DNA of 64,000 nucleotides from Plantago elongata. Its lineage: Eukaryota > Streptophyta > Magnoliopsida > Lamiales > Plantaginaceae. Shown here piece by piece: positions 1 through 10,738 of this stretch (position 1 is its first letter; every line of letters starts with the position of its first letter). The stretch lies in the NCBI GenBank assembly GCA_036897095.1, contig JAYMSP010000041.1, positions 1 to 64,000 of the forward strand, given 5' to 3'. Position numbers and translations under genes: made by a program. A model generated the notes under the pieces. It saw only the letters and a program-made list of their open reading frames with translations, ran no database searches and was not told where the DNA came from.

Positions 1-158
1 AGTTAACAAGAAACCCACTCTAACCATATACACATCCCTAAATCCCTATAGTAGTAAGACATGTCTAAGTATTGTAAACCTGCTATTAAAAATGTAATCT
101 TTAATTATGTTGACAATGCTGTGTGAAATGGCATCATAGCGCTTTACGAGGTTCATAC

Positions 159-497
159 ATCATTCATTGTTTTATGCATTTCCAATAGAGGTTTCTCGAA
201 CTCCAAAGTAACTGGTTTTGGCCTGTCTGTCAAAGGCTTAAAAGACGAAAGGTGAATTAGAGGTCCCCCCTCCACATTTGGGGTAGGGTTCCTGGGCCAT
301 GGATACTCGTGTTTTCTAACTCTTCTGATCTTTGCCATAACAGTGACATCTCTCCTTTTGACTTCTAACTGAGCCTTCCCAAGGGAATTTAAAGGTACAC
401 CACAAACTCCATTGCTCGAGCACCTGAGAAGATCGGAAGCAGTAGGTTTTGTAACCAAATTCCCAGTGAATGACACTGGTGACTGGATAGAAGCCAT
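159..497 (-). CDS. CAC3: Plastid acetyl-CoA carboxylase carboxyltransferase alpha subunit, exon 1 (partial)
   Basis: The alpha subunit of the plastid heteromeric acetyl-CoA carboxylase helps move the carboxyl group from biotin to acetyl-CoA, making malonyl-CoA for fatty-acid synthesis. This exon encodes 113 residues. The N-terminus is rich in Ser and hydroxylated residues, as in a chloroplast transit peptide, and is followed by the family blocks SSNGVCGVPL, HEYPWPRNP and KPVTLEFEKPL, which I recognise from plant CAC3. The coding frame runs to an Asp codon (GAT) followed at once by a GTATGA donor, so the exon ends in phase 0 near position 159. The rest of the protein (family length roughly 700-800 residues) lies off the left edge. 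The start is the first ATG before the transit peptide. A leader intron probably ends just upstream of the ATG, near a CTGATAG sequence on the gene strand. Nothing in this exon looks broken. Confidence 0.88.
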
Positions 498-635
498 TTT
501 CTCACTCAGATGCCACCAGATCTATCAGTAACAGGAATCCCTTCAGCAGAAAGCAAACAATGACTCCAGCAATTGAGAAATAAGTAAAATAGAAGAGTAG
601 ACAAGCAAACAGTACAAAAAAACACTGTTCAGTTG

Positions 636-1590
636 AAGCTCACAGTCAAGGCAAATAACTAATATAGAAAAATGCCATATTCATTGATGCCACAAACAGC
701 TACATTAATTATTAAGGATCAGAATTCGAATCAATGAGAAAACAACACATCAAAAGGAAGCTGCCAGATCAATTAATCAGCTCACAATACACAATTAACC
801 AACAGTCAGCCGAACAATTGACAATTGAAACAACAGTTCACCCATACCCGATTTAATTCAATCACAGTCAATCCAATACATACTAATTAGCTGCAAACCA
901 AAGCTATCTAAATTGGACTGAAAGCGAGAACAGACCTCGAGAGAATAAGGAAAATGAAGCTCACCTTCAAAACCACATAGCCTAGAAATGCTAAGGCAAA
1001 TAACCCTTATAGAAAAATGACGTCTTGATTGCTGCCGCAAACAACTACATTAATTATTTACGGTCAGAAACCGAAACAATTAAAAAAAACAACACATCAA
1101 TAAACTGCTAATCAGCTCACCATAAACAATGAACAAAAACCCAGCTGAACCACTGGCAATAAAACAACAGTTCACCATAACCGAATCAATTCGATCACAA
1201 TCAATCCAATAAACAGTAATTAGCCGAAAAACCAAACCAACTTATCCCAATTGAACTGAAAGACAGTACAAACCTCAAGAGAATGACAAAAATTAAGCTC
1301 ACAGTCAAAACTACATAGCCTAGTGACACTAACGCAAACAGCCCACACTGAAAAATGGCATCTTGATTACTGCCGCAAACTACATTAATCACTTAGGATC
1401 AGAAATCGAATCAATACCATCACAACTCAGCTCTAACAACAGCTAATCAGCTCACAGTAAACAACTAACCAACACTCAGCTAACCAATTGACAAGAAACC
1501 GATTCAATTCAATCCCAATCAGTCCAATTCAAACCGATTTATTAAAAAAAAAAAAAAAAAGAACAAACCTTGAGAAAAGAAGAAAAGTGG
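636..1590 (-). repeat. Three degenerate tandem copies (about 320-340 bp) in the CAC3 leader region
   Basis: The stretch upstream of the CAC3 start holds three head-to-tail copies, about 636-955, 956-1293 and 1294-1590. Shared landmarks recur in order: CTACATTAATTA, AATCAGCTCAC, CAACAGTTCACC and CAATCCAAT. On the gene strand each copy also carries a 5' splice-site-like junction: GAG|GTCTGT at 936/935, GAG|GTTTGT at 1274/1273 and AAG|GTTTGT at 1569/1568. The outermost one follows a purine-rich stretch that looks like a transcribed leader exon. The region therefore probably contains the leader exon and intron of CAC3, with the donor end triplicated. Confidence 0.75.
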
Positions 1591-1844
1591 AGGTGAGAAA
1601 GGAGAGATCTGGACAAGGAATGGAGAAGAAATGAGCAAGCTTTGTTGTTAATATGAAGAATGAGAGTGTATAGGGAAGATCGTCGTTTGGTTTGTGTTTA
1701 TTGATTGTCACTAATTTGTTGTATGTATTGCTGTTTCGATGATTTCTATGCCAATCAACTAAACAATAAAATCAAACCTACCTGTGTGCATGCTTTCTTT
1801 TCTTGAATAAGCGTGTTTACTTCACTACGTACTGATGCGCTTTT

Positions 1845-1935
1845 CGAACCGGCCGTTAATTTAATCTAGATGTCTCTCCTGCTGGGGTGGGCCACTTAAC
1901 CGCTCAGCTAACTCTCTACACTACAATCAATATCT
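1845..1935 (-). repeat. tRNA-like sequence, possible SINE head
   Basis: On the minus strand a box A-like stretch (TTAGCTGAGCGGTTAAG) is followed about 55 bases later by a box B-like stretch (GGTTCGAA). This is the internal pol III promoter layout of tRNA-derived SINEs. I cannot fold it into a convincing tRNA and see no clear tail, so a SINE remnant is the best reading, held weakly. Confidence 0.25.
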
Positions 1936-2017
1936 CCAACTTCACATGAGTCCAACAATATTTTAATACATTTCTCACCTAGGATCACTTCATATCCTTG
2001 TTGTATTACAATTTCAT

Positions 2018-2128
2018 CTGTTTGTTATACAATTTAAATGGGTAAAATCCAATTCAAATGGTTTGATTTTGGGGTAAAATTAGGCCATTTGAATTGGGTT
2101 TTGTCTATTTAAATTGTATAACAAACAG
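2018..2128. mobile_element. Short foldback MITE of 111 bp
   Basis: The two ends are inverted repeats of about 44 bases with only a few mismatches. The left end starts CTGTTTGTTATACAATTT and the right end closes with AAATTGTATAACAAACAG. Only about 20 bases separate the arms, so nearly the whole element folds into a hairpin. It carries no gene. The superfamily is not clear because I see no unambiguous target duplication. Confidence 0.75.
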
Positions 2129-2466
2129 CCCCTTAATCACTCAACTATTTTATTCTCTATCGATGTGAAAATAGAAGTTTGTATCATATCTCAATCTTTT
2201 ATCTTGAGAATCAAATACGTCGTTTCGATTTTTAGGAAATTATTATACATGTTAAAATTTAATTGCACAATTTTAAAATTCTCAAATGTAGTGTACTTTA
2301 TTCTCACCTTTTTTAGAAGACTTTATTCTCTTTTTTTTTCACATGATAATTATCATAGCGACGACGTGCGTAAATAGTTCATGATGGTTAATATAGTGAT
2401 CCAGTGTATTCTCATTAAACGTGTAGTGCAACATAGGAATCTTCACTGATATCCTGCGTGTTCATT

Positions 2467-2490
2467 GTGTGTGTGTGTACACACACACAC
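2467..2490. repeat. Perfect (GT)6(AC)6 palindrome
   Basis: Six GT units run directly into six AC units, giving a perfect 24-base inverted repeat made of a simple dinucleotide. It lies in gene-free DNA between CAC3 and the ataxin-3 gene. Confidence 0.9.
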
Positions 2491-2984
2491 TATTTGATGC
2501 CGACTCAAATTATATATTGAGCCTCGACTTATTTTTCGCATATGACACCTCGACACCTCATAATCTCCTATGACCATTGGTAAACCCTAGTTAGATGGTG
2601 GGGGGGTGGTGTAACTAAGCTCGGGGGTGGTGTAACTAAGCTCCTCACATTATGCCACAACCTTCTTGCAAGGCTATATAATGTAGGGCATTTTCCAAAA
2701 CCGTTAACAATGATGTGCGTCTAGCGTGCATGTTCAGAAAAATAAAAAAGATCCATCTAAATATCATTACTTGAATAACTTGTATCTACCATCAACAACT
2801 TAAAAATATTACATAGCCATTAGGAAGGCTTCAACCATATCATATAGTATGCCCAGATTTGACGAGTGTATATTCACATTGTTTTTCACCTTAATATGAT
2901 TAAACTGAAGCTCATATGAATCTTGGGCGGCATGAATCCCAACATGAAATAGCCACATCATGATGACTTCTTTCAATCCTAATT

Positions 2985-3590
2985 TCGATAGATGGCTATC
3001 AAAGTACATGCCAAACCACCCCAACTCGTTGCCATTTCTTCATCCCCCTTGGCATGGTAATGTCGAAGCTCGTGGGACTTGAGCAACACGTACGAATGAG
3101 ACTTATACATCAGTTATTGCTTCTTCATGGACGACTATCAAAATATATGTCAAACCTTCCAAACTTGTTGCCAATTCTTCTTCCCGTCATATGGTAATAC
3201 CGAAAACTCTCATGCGACTTGAGCAACACGAATGTGACTTTTAAGTCAAATCATGCTCTCTATTTTCATGTTGCACGACCATCGAAGTACATGTCAAACC
3301 TTCCCAATGTGTTGCCATTTCTTTCTCCCCCTTCACATGGTAATACCGATAATGGGGCTTAGCTGCATGAGCGTGACCTGTAAGTCAACTTTCACTTCTA
3401 ATTTTTATAGACGGATGTCAAAATACATGTCAAACTTTTTCGATCTGTTGCCAATTCTTTCTCCCCTTTCATACAGTAACACCGACGCTCTCACGGTACC
3501 TTAGCATCACGAACACGATTTCTACGTCGATTTTCGCATCTAATTTGGATATATGTGTATCAAAATCAAACCTTCCCAAACTGTCAACAT
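2985..3590. repeat. Degenerate tandem repeat, unit about 140 bp, four to five copies
   Basis: Landmarks recur in the same order at about 140-base spacing: a TCAAARTACATGYCAAAC block (near 2998, 3138, 3282 and 3418), then TTGCCATTTCTT or TTGCCAATTCTT, then CATGGTAAT-like, then ACTTGAGCAACACGAA-like. A partial fifth copy fades out near 3590. Copies are perhaps 70-80% alike by eye. Open frames here are artefacts of the repeat. It ends about 300 bases before the ataxin-3 start, so it may touch that gene's promoter. Confidence 0.7.
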
Positions 3591-3875
3591 TTATATCTAT
3601 GTGCAAGTAGCTCATGTGAGATAGCATATCACAAATTTCCCAAAATGACATAACATAATATAATATATTGATTCCACGTGGCATAATAATAAAGGAGAAA
3701 AATAGGATTACAGCAATTTAATTGCAAAATTTGCTTTCCTCATTCATCTTCTTCACCAACAAAAACCAAAGGTAACTGCAACTAAAGTCTAAAGCCTCAC
3801 TATTCTCAATTCATCATCAAAATCATCAATCAAATCAACCAACTCAATCTCTCAAACCCAATCTTCACAGCAAAG

Positions 3876-6800
3876 ATGAGTACCAGTGAGCCTTGGAGCA
3901 ATGGAGGGATGTTGTACCACGAGGTACAAGAGGGCAAGCTTTGTGCGGTGCACTGCGTCAACACTGTGTTGCAAGGTCCCTTCTTCTCCGAGTTCGATTT
4001 GGCGGCCTTGGCTTCCGATCTGGATCGGACCGAGCGTCAGATGATGTCATCCGGAGCTCTCACCGGTGATTTTCTCCCTGAGGTTTCTCACAATGTCTCT
4101 CTTGACGGCAATTTCAGCATTCAGGTCGGTTTTTCTACTCAATTTCGTTGTTTTGGGACTCAATTGGAATCGTTTGATTGATGATGATGCTTGATTATTG
4201 GGTGTTAATTTGTTTTGATGCTTGCATGTTGATTGAATTAGGTTTTTCGCAGCTTGGTTGCTGTTAAAGATTGATTGTTTATTGTTAGGTTTTGCTGATT
4301 ATTAGCTGTTCAAGACTGGATTTTCATTTCTTTATGTTTTTATTGTTTGTTTCAAAGATTTCATTTCTTGCAGCTGGCTAGTTGTTAGTTCTATTTTATG
4401 TACTGTTTCTGGCGTATCTTGATGGATTTTGCTACTTGCTAGCTGCTTGGGAGTATCCCGTTCTTATGTTTTGCTAGTTTGTGGTGTAAAGATTTTATCC
4501 CGATAGGTTTTGCTACTTGCTAGTTGTGTTTCTTTCTAAGTTTAGCTTGCTTGTGGTGTAAAGATTTGATCCTTATAGGTTCTCTGCTTCTTACGTGCAA
4601 GGCCGAGTTGGCTACAGCCTACAGTATTCACTTCTCTGTCCATTTGTTTGGTTTCACTTGCATCATGGGGTGGGGGGAGGGGCTTGTAGGATTTCAGTAA
4701 TTCGAACCAAGTTTCTGTTTACGTAGACTCCATTTTGAGGGGGATTTTCAGATTTGCACGTGCATTGACATTGGCATGCTGATATAGTTACTTTCTAAGA
4801 ACGGTGTCTGTTCATTGTGATGTGCACGGTAAACAGGTGTATAATGCACCTTATCATGAAAATCAAATCGTGCTCATTTGTCAATTAGACATGGAATGAT
4901 AGAAAGATGAAAGATCATAGATAAATAGAAATCTGGCGGGAAGTCCATATAAGATAAGGCACGTTATTTTAATTGTAGTGCTCTTCTGGTTATAGTTACC
5001 AGATTATAAGTTTATAACATATGCATGGCATACACGTCATCGTGTCATTGAGGGTTTTGTCTGTGCTCACGGAACTTGATTACCATTTCATGCATTGTCG
5101 TTAGAAACTTGGGAGTACTTTCATGTATTACACGTGGCTCGTTTGTTTTTAATGCTCTGCTGGGTATAGTTACCAAATTATAACATGTGCATGGCATACG
5201 TCATCTTGATTACCTTTCATGCTATCATGTCATTGAGGGTGTTGTATGCGCTCACGAAACCTGATTACTGTTCTATGCATTCTCGTTAGAAACTTTAGAG
5301 TACTTCCATGTATTACACGGGGCTCTTATTCATACAACTTTTTACGAACTATGATTAACAACTTGACTTGAACCATATATAATTCAATTGCTCTCTTTTG
5401 TAGCTAATTAATTGCAGGGAATGATAGGTGAGTTACCTATTACTGTTCAAGTCAAATTAGGAAGTAATCACTCTATAACCTAATATTGAGGAAGTTTTTC
5501 TATATAAGAGGGTCGAAGGGTTATTATTAAGTGATCAGGATTCCGTTGACTTCGCTTATAAGAGTTGCTTTTCCCCCTTAGGGTAGTTTCTTTTCGAGGA
5601 TTGGTGCTTTTATATTCGTTACGTTGTTGCAATAAAAATGGAGAGATCATAGCAATTAATACACCAAAAAATCCTACATTTCGCTGTCCTATTAATTTGT
5701 CTGATCTGTACGTAGGTGCATCCATATGCCATACTCATTAAGGCTACTGATTAGAGCATGGCTTACATTATTAACTATTGCATGGACCCTTAAGGTTGAT
5801 ATGAATCAAGAAGTTTCAAGATTTATTCTAGAAGTCTAGAAATATGTACTCCTATTAGTTATGTTTTTAGTAAATTCTTAGTTTCTAGGTGATATTTCAC
5901 ATCCAGGTGTCTGAGGTAGTTTTTCTTAGGCATATTAAGTGGAGGGTTGCCATCAGTATCAGAGAAATTAAAATTCAGCTTTTAAGAACACTTATCGGAG
6001 GAAATGCTGACACATAGTAACTGGTGCTTCTATTTATTTTGGTCCTTAATACACAGCGCTGGAAAATGCAAGTTATGTTTGTTTTATGTATTATTTCAGC
6101 TAAGTATGTATGGTAAAAAAACATTCTAGGAGCTAGAAAACAAGAACACAAGGCTATTGAGGGTAATATTTCCCTCTTTCTTATATTCCAATTATGAACC
6201 TGCAAGATTTGAAAAGACAAGCTTTCTTAACCCTCCGGTCATTGATTTACTTTCTGCTGGAGATAATATTTGTTTATACGAGTATCAAAGATACATCTGC
6301 TTTCCAAATCATAAACTTGCTGGAATCTTTTTGAACAACTCAATATTCCTATTAGGTGAATAGAGTTTTCATCATATTAGGCACTTTGAACCACTCCAAA
6401 TTATAATCAAGTTAACAAGTATTTCCCACTGTATGCATGGGGACTCTTTACTTCTTTAGTATTACATTTGTTTCTGGCTGGTCAGGCTGTGCTTGGGAAA
6501 CCGATAAACCCCGTTCAGTATAGAGAACAATACCAATTTACTATGATAATCTTTTTAAAAATGTGTAGCTTTCCCCAGTTTAAGAAGCTAAGTACTTATC
6601 TCATGACCATCTTTTGACTATTCCCCTGTTTCAGGTTTTACAGAAAGCTTTGGAAGTGTGGGATTTGAAAGTCATACCTCTGGACAGTCCCGAGGCTGAG
6701 ACGGCTCAGATTGACCCTGAAACAGAAGCTGCATTCATTTGTCATTTGCAGGACCATTGGTTTTGCATCAGGAAAGTGAACGGGGAGTGGTACAATTTCG

Positions 6801-7270
6801 ACAGCCTATATCCTGCACCTGAGCACCTTTCAAAGTTTTACCTCTCTGCCAATCTTGACTCACTCAAGGGCTTTGGCTGGAGCATATTCCTGGTCAGGGG
6901 AAACTTCCCAAAGGAGTGTCCCTTGTCCTCAGAAGCTTCCAATGTTTACGGGCAGTGGCTTCTGCCTGAAGATGCGGAGAGGATCACCAAGTCCTGCAAC
7001 TCAGACCCCAAGAAACCTCCTGGTCAAGCAAAGGTTCCCGATCCACTTGTCAGATACCCAGATCAAGATATGCTGTTTGACGACGAAGACGAGGATTTGA
7101 AAGCTGCTATTGCTGCAAGCTTGCTGGATTCTTCTCCAGCCGTTGGAACTCAGCAACCTGGCACCTCAGATACTGCTGCAAAAGCTCCAGAGGCTGCTGA
7201 AGTCAAGCAACCGGAGCCATCAGATACCGCTGCACCTCCGCCGAAAACTGAGAAACAAGAGCAGCAGTGA
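3876..7270 (+). CDS. ATX3: Ataxin-3 (Josephin-domain) deubiquitinating cysteine protease
   Basis: This is the plant ataxin-3 homologue, which trims ubiquitin chains. There are two exons, 3876-4124 and 6635-7270, joined in phase 0 across a 2510-base intron with clean GT and AG ends; the product is 294 residues. The Josephin domain fills roughly residues 12-175. The catalytic cysteine is Cys23 in GKLCAVHC, the histidine is His124 in QDHWFCIR, and the third catalytic position is Asp139 in YNFDS, as I recall for other plant ataxin-3 proteins. A ubiquitin-interacting motif lies at about 234-249 (EDEDLKAAIAASLLDS). The tail has two similar Ser-Asp-Thr-Ala-Ala segments rich in Pro, Ala and Glu and ends KTEKQEQQ; there is no long polyglutamine tract. 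The start is the first ATG after a CT/CA-rich leader. The reticulon gene lies 1.3 kb downstream on the same strand. Confidence 0.93.
4978..5325. repeat. Tandem duplication of about 175 bp in the ATX3 intron
   Basis: The segment near 4978-5150 (GTTATAGTTACCAGATTATA, CATGGCATAC, GTCATTGAGGG, GTTAGAAACTT, ATGTATTACACG) is followed by a second copy near 5153-5325 with the same landmarks in the same order. The copies differ by substitutions and small indels, so the duplication is not recent. It holds no exon. Confidence 0.65.
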
Positions 7271-8538
7271 AGAGAAGGCATGAGGAGGACATTTTATTAC
7301 TACTTGATATAGTAATATGTTGTTCTGTTGGTGGTTTGCTGGAGAAAATGTGACTGTACATCTATTACTGTCTGTAGAAACTTGTGTCCGATGAGTCAAG
7401 GCTGAGGGAATTAAACTACAGTACATTTTTTTCTTCAAAGGAAACACAATAAGATGGATGATAGATCTTGTTGAACTACAGATTTGAATATATACTCTTG
7501 TTTGGTTTTGACATTTCAGTGGCTCTTTGGCGTTTACTTTGACCTTGATCAATTTACTGTTTTGTGCTGATACACTTGTCAATTTTTTATGAGCTATCTG
7601 GGGCGTTTGTTTAGATCACTCACAGTGGATTTCCTATGATTTACCCTCTGTGAAGTTTGACATCTCTCAGACTATGTAGGACTTGTGAAGTTCGACTCTT
7701 TTGTGGCTTTTGGCTTGCATGAACGAAGAAGTAACGGGTGTTGTGATTTGGGAAGCTCGACATCTCCTGGAGCTATACGTGACTTTTAGCTTGTCCTACG
7801 AACAAAGAAGTAACTGATGTTGCGACTTGTGAAGTTCGACATCTCCTCGACTCATGTGTGAGTTTTGGCTTGTAGGAACAAAGAAGCAACAAATGTCGCG
7901 AGGGCTTAGGAACTTCGGCATCTCGTAGACTACTACATTTTTTCGAAACGGCAAATGTGACTAAAAAGTTAAATAAAGAGTATTATTGACTGCTCAAAGT
8001 ACTCTGAATTGTGCATAGGTAATGTTGACTGCTCAAAGTATAAAAGTCAGATTCTATTCATCCATTTTCTGATACAAAGACCTTTTCTATCTTTGATTTA
8101 GCCAAACTACAATCTATTATTAATAGTTTCAACCAATAGATCCACTCATGAGTATTTTGGGTTAAATATTTTAAAATCACTTTTCAATCTCAAATCCAAA
8201 ATCACCGACCAATCTCCATTTGTGGAGCTGGATTGGGACCTATTTTAAAACCTTTATCTGACGTAGGTTTAGCTTCTTGTTGAATTGAAAAACACCAACA
8301 ATGAAAACAAACCAAATTCAAACTTCTTTTAGCTGGAAAACAATATTCAATATGAGCACCAAAGCAAAATTATATATATCTTAGTAGTAGAAAGACAGTG
8401 GATTTTGATCATTTGAGGCTCTGTATCTGTACGGGACTTACTTCTTCAGTCCCTAACCAAGATTTTACAGCCTTTATAAACCAGTAAGCATTTTCTTGGA
8501 CTAGTTTATGAGCTCTACTTGTTGATCAAATATTGGAG
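7271..8538. other. ATX3 3' flank and spacer to the reticulon gene, with a tandem repeat
   Basis: This spacer holds the 3' untranslated region of ATX3 and, at about 7640-7935, a degenerate tandem repeat of roughly 85-base units (three to four copies) marked by AAGTTCGACATCTC-like, GTGACTTTTGGCTTG-like and GAACAAAGAAGTAAC-like blocks. A short duplication (TTGACTGCTCAAAGTA) occurs near 7987 and 8026. The last 100 bases, with CTTTATAAACCAG near 8471, probably carry the reticulon promoter. No gene is seen. Confidence 0.55.
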
Positions 8539-10066
8539 ATGGGATCATCATCGGATCGCTTGTTTGACAGACAGAGAACCATCCATGAGATTCTTGGAGG
8601 AGGTCTTGGTGAGTCAAATCTGTATCAGTTTTTGTCTGATCATATTGGTGTTTTTTGTGGACTTATGCAATAAAATTCAATCTTTTTGCAAATGTTGAAT
8701 TTGGTACTTGTTTTCTTGAGCAGTTGCAGGTGAGGTATCTTTTTAGTTCTAATTTCAGTATCATACTGGTGTTATTTGTGGATTTGTGCAATAAAGTTTC
8801 TATCTTTTTGCAAATGTTGAATTTGGTACTTGTTTTTCTTGAGCAGTGGCAGATGTGATGCTTTGGAGAAGGGGAAATCTGACGGTTGGGATATTAGCTC
8901 TAATCTTGGGTGCTTGGGTGATGTTTGAGATATCTGGTTATACTCTTCTGTCATATGCATCAAATGTGGTTTTACTCCTCTTTACCATTCTTTTTCTCTG
9001 GGCCAAATCAGCTGCAATTCTCAGCAGGTTTACTTTTTTTTAATCCTATTCTTGTTACTCATTTTCGCTGATTTAGTCTGTGTTTTTGTATTGGTATTGA
9101 CACTGTGGTTGTAAACGTGACTGATGATATCATACTTGTATTGATCCATTTGCTTAAATGAATGAAATTGAGATTGTATAAGCACTATGAGAACACGAAC
9201 ACGTTGTGATTAACTTATTATAATGAGTTGTTGCATTGTTGGTAGGTCTGGTTGCAATCGCTATCATCTCACATTTCAATGTGAATGTGCCCGGTGCCAA
9301 TTTGTGAAAGTTGAAACACTATGGACCGTTAGATCATGTGTCCATTTATAGTTTTCTCTGAATACAACATTTAGTTGTTTATGCTGCTTTCAGTATCTTA
9401 TGATTATGATGTAACATTGTGATTATCATGAGAAAAAGAAGGTTATCTTGTACTGCTTGATTGTTTCAATGATGTCTTAGTCTAGCTTTTGGATTTTCGT
9501 TATTCCCCTGAATCGTGTGATGCAATGGATGCAATAATCTCACCATTGAATGGGATTGTGTTATTCATCCAACATTCGGTACATGTGTCGTTTTGTTGAT
9601 ATGTTTGTTCGACAACAGACCTGCACCGCCTCTACCACATTTCCATCTCTCTGAAGAAATGGCTAGGGAAGCAGCAACCTTCATTCGCGATAGAGTAAAC
9701 TCCATTCTCTCCGTTTCTGAGGATATTGCATTAGGAAGGGACTCGAGAATGTTTGTTAAACTTGCTATCTGTCTACTGGCTACCTCTATTTTAGGAAGCC
9801 TCGCCAATCTCTTCACATTGTGGTGCACTAGTAAGTTTAACATACTTATAATTTAAATGTGCTGCACGTTCTTGATCATGACAGACTATTTTGCAGGTCT
9901 TTTTCTGGTTCTTACAATTCCGGCTCTATACGAAAGATATGAGAACCACATTGATAGACATGCCCTGCTGGGGTACAGAAAAATGAAGCAAATATACCTG
10001 AGACTTGATGAGGATTGTGTAACCAAGCTCCACAGATGGGTTTTGGAGAAGAAGAAACTCGGCTGA
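8539..10066 (+). CDS. Reticulon-like protein (RTNLB family), ER membrane shaping
   Basis: Plant reticulons curve the endoplasmic reticulum membrane into tubules. Four exons give a 210-residue protein: 8539-8608, 8847-9027, 9619-9830 and 9897-10066, all with GT-AG junctions and a consistent frame. It starts MGSSSDRLFDRQRTIHEILG, the short N-terminus typical of small RTNLB members. The reticulon domain follows: VADVMLWRRGNLTVGIL, a first long hydrophobic hairpin (about residues 36-82) ending WAKSAAILSRPAPPLP, the loop LSEEMAREAATFIRDRVN, a second hydrophobic stretch (about 130-165), and ALYERYENHIDRHALLGYRK. The C-terminus is lysine-rich (EKKKLG). Nothing is missing. By order in the block it corresponds to the Arabidopsis reticulon next to ataxin-3, which I recall as RTNLB12. 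Intron 1 is partly duplicated. Confidence 0.92.
8634..8852 (+). repeat. Duplicated 3' end of reticulon intron 1, including the acceptor
   Basis: The last 90 or so bases of intron 1 plus the first bases of exon 2 are present twice, about 8634-8729 and 8757-8852. Both contain TCTTTTTGCAAATGTTGAAT, TTTGGTACTTG and TTGAGCAG. The second copy is the true exon 2 acceptor (GAGCAG|TGGCAGATG). The first reads GAGCAG|TTGCAG|GTGAGG, an acceptor followed six bases later by a good donor. Confidence 0.8.
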
Positions 10067-10460
10067 TCCTTTTGCCTTATTGTTGGTTTTCGGTTTTCTT
10101 TGTCATGTTGACAGTCACTGGGCTTATAATCTTTTTGGCTACCCCATCTCTCAAGTGTAGTCTCTTTCGCTTTGTGTGAATGTTTCAAGGAGAGGACATG
10201 AATTGATAATCCAACCGACCTCTCACAGAGGTCTAAGGCAAATGATAACTGAGACTGTGATACAGAGTGTGGATAACGTTTTGTATATTCTTGCATACTG
10301 CAAGTATGAGTTGAATCCAATGTTTGTCTCAGAAAATTGGGTTTCGTTTTATGGAATACATCGCCTGAGGACAGGTTAAATTTGTTTATTACATCATGGC
10401 ACCTGACATACAGTACTATGTTAAAATCTATGTAAACTTGCGTCCTGAGAAACTATGTAA

Positions 10461-10700
10461 CTATTGATTGCTAATGTTGAAATATACAACAAAGTTGTAG
10501 ATTGTAGAATAAAGGCGTAGTTCAACACATCAAAAAAAATAAGGCCAAGGCTGAAATTCAACACACCGAGGAATTACAGTCACTTGATAGTATCAGCAAC
10601 CACTCTTGTAACAAAATCCCCTAGTCCTGACCCCTCTAAAGCCATCACCACGCCTCTCAGGCTGCTACCAACCATAGCCCTGTGGTGCATCATGATTCTT
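10461..10700 (-). pseudogene. Copied 3' end of HAKAI (last-exon fragment)
   Basis: This stretch matches 17075-17323, the end of the HAKAI last exon and its 3' flank, in the same orientation over about 240 bases. Shared blocks include AGAATAAAGGC, TAGTTCAACACA, GAATTACAGTCACTTGAT, AGTATCAGCAACCAC, AAAGCCATCACCACGCCTCT and CATCATGATTCT. The coding part of the copy reads NHDAPQGYGW and then meets a TAG, so it cannot encode the HAKAI tail. The rest of HAKAI is absent here. It lies about 40 bases downstream of the decayed F-box gene and may serve as its 3' flank. Confidence 0.85.
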
Positions 10701-10738
10701 AACAAAACATGAAAACATAATCATAAACAGAACATGAA

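Noticed and set aside
5480-5725. Minus-strand 81-codon open frame in the ATX3 intron, with an organelle-like look (hydrophobic start, basic end).
   Set aside because: I could not match it to any plastid or mitochondrial gene I know, and it lies inside a well-supported intron.
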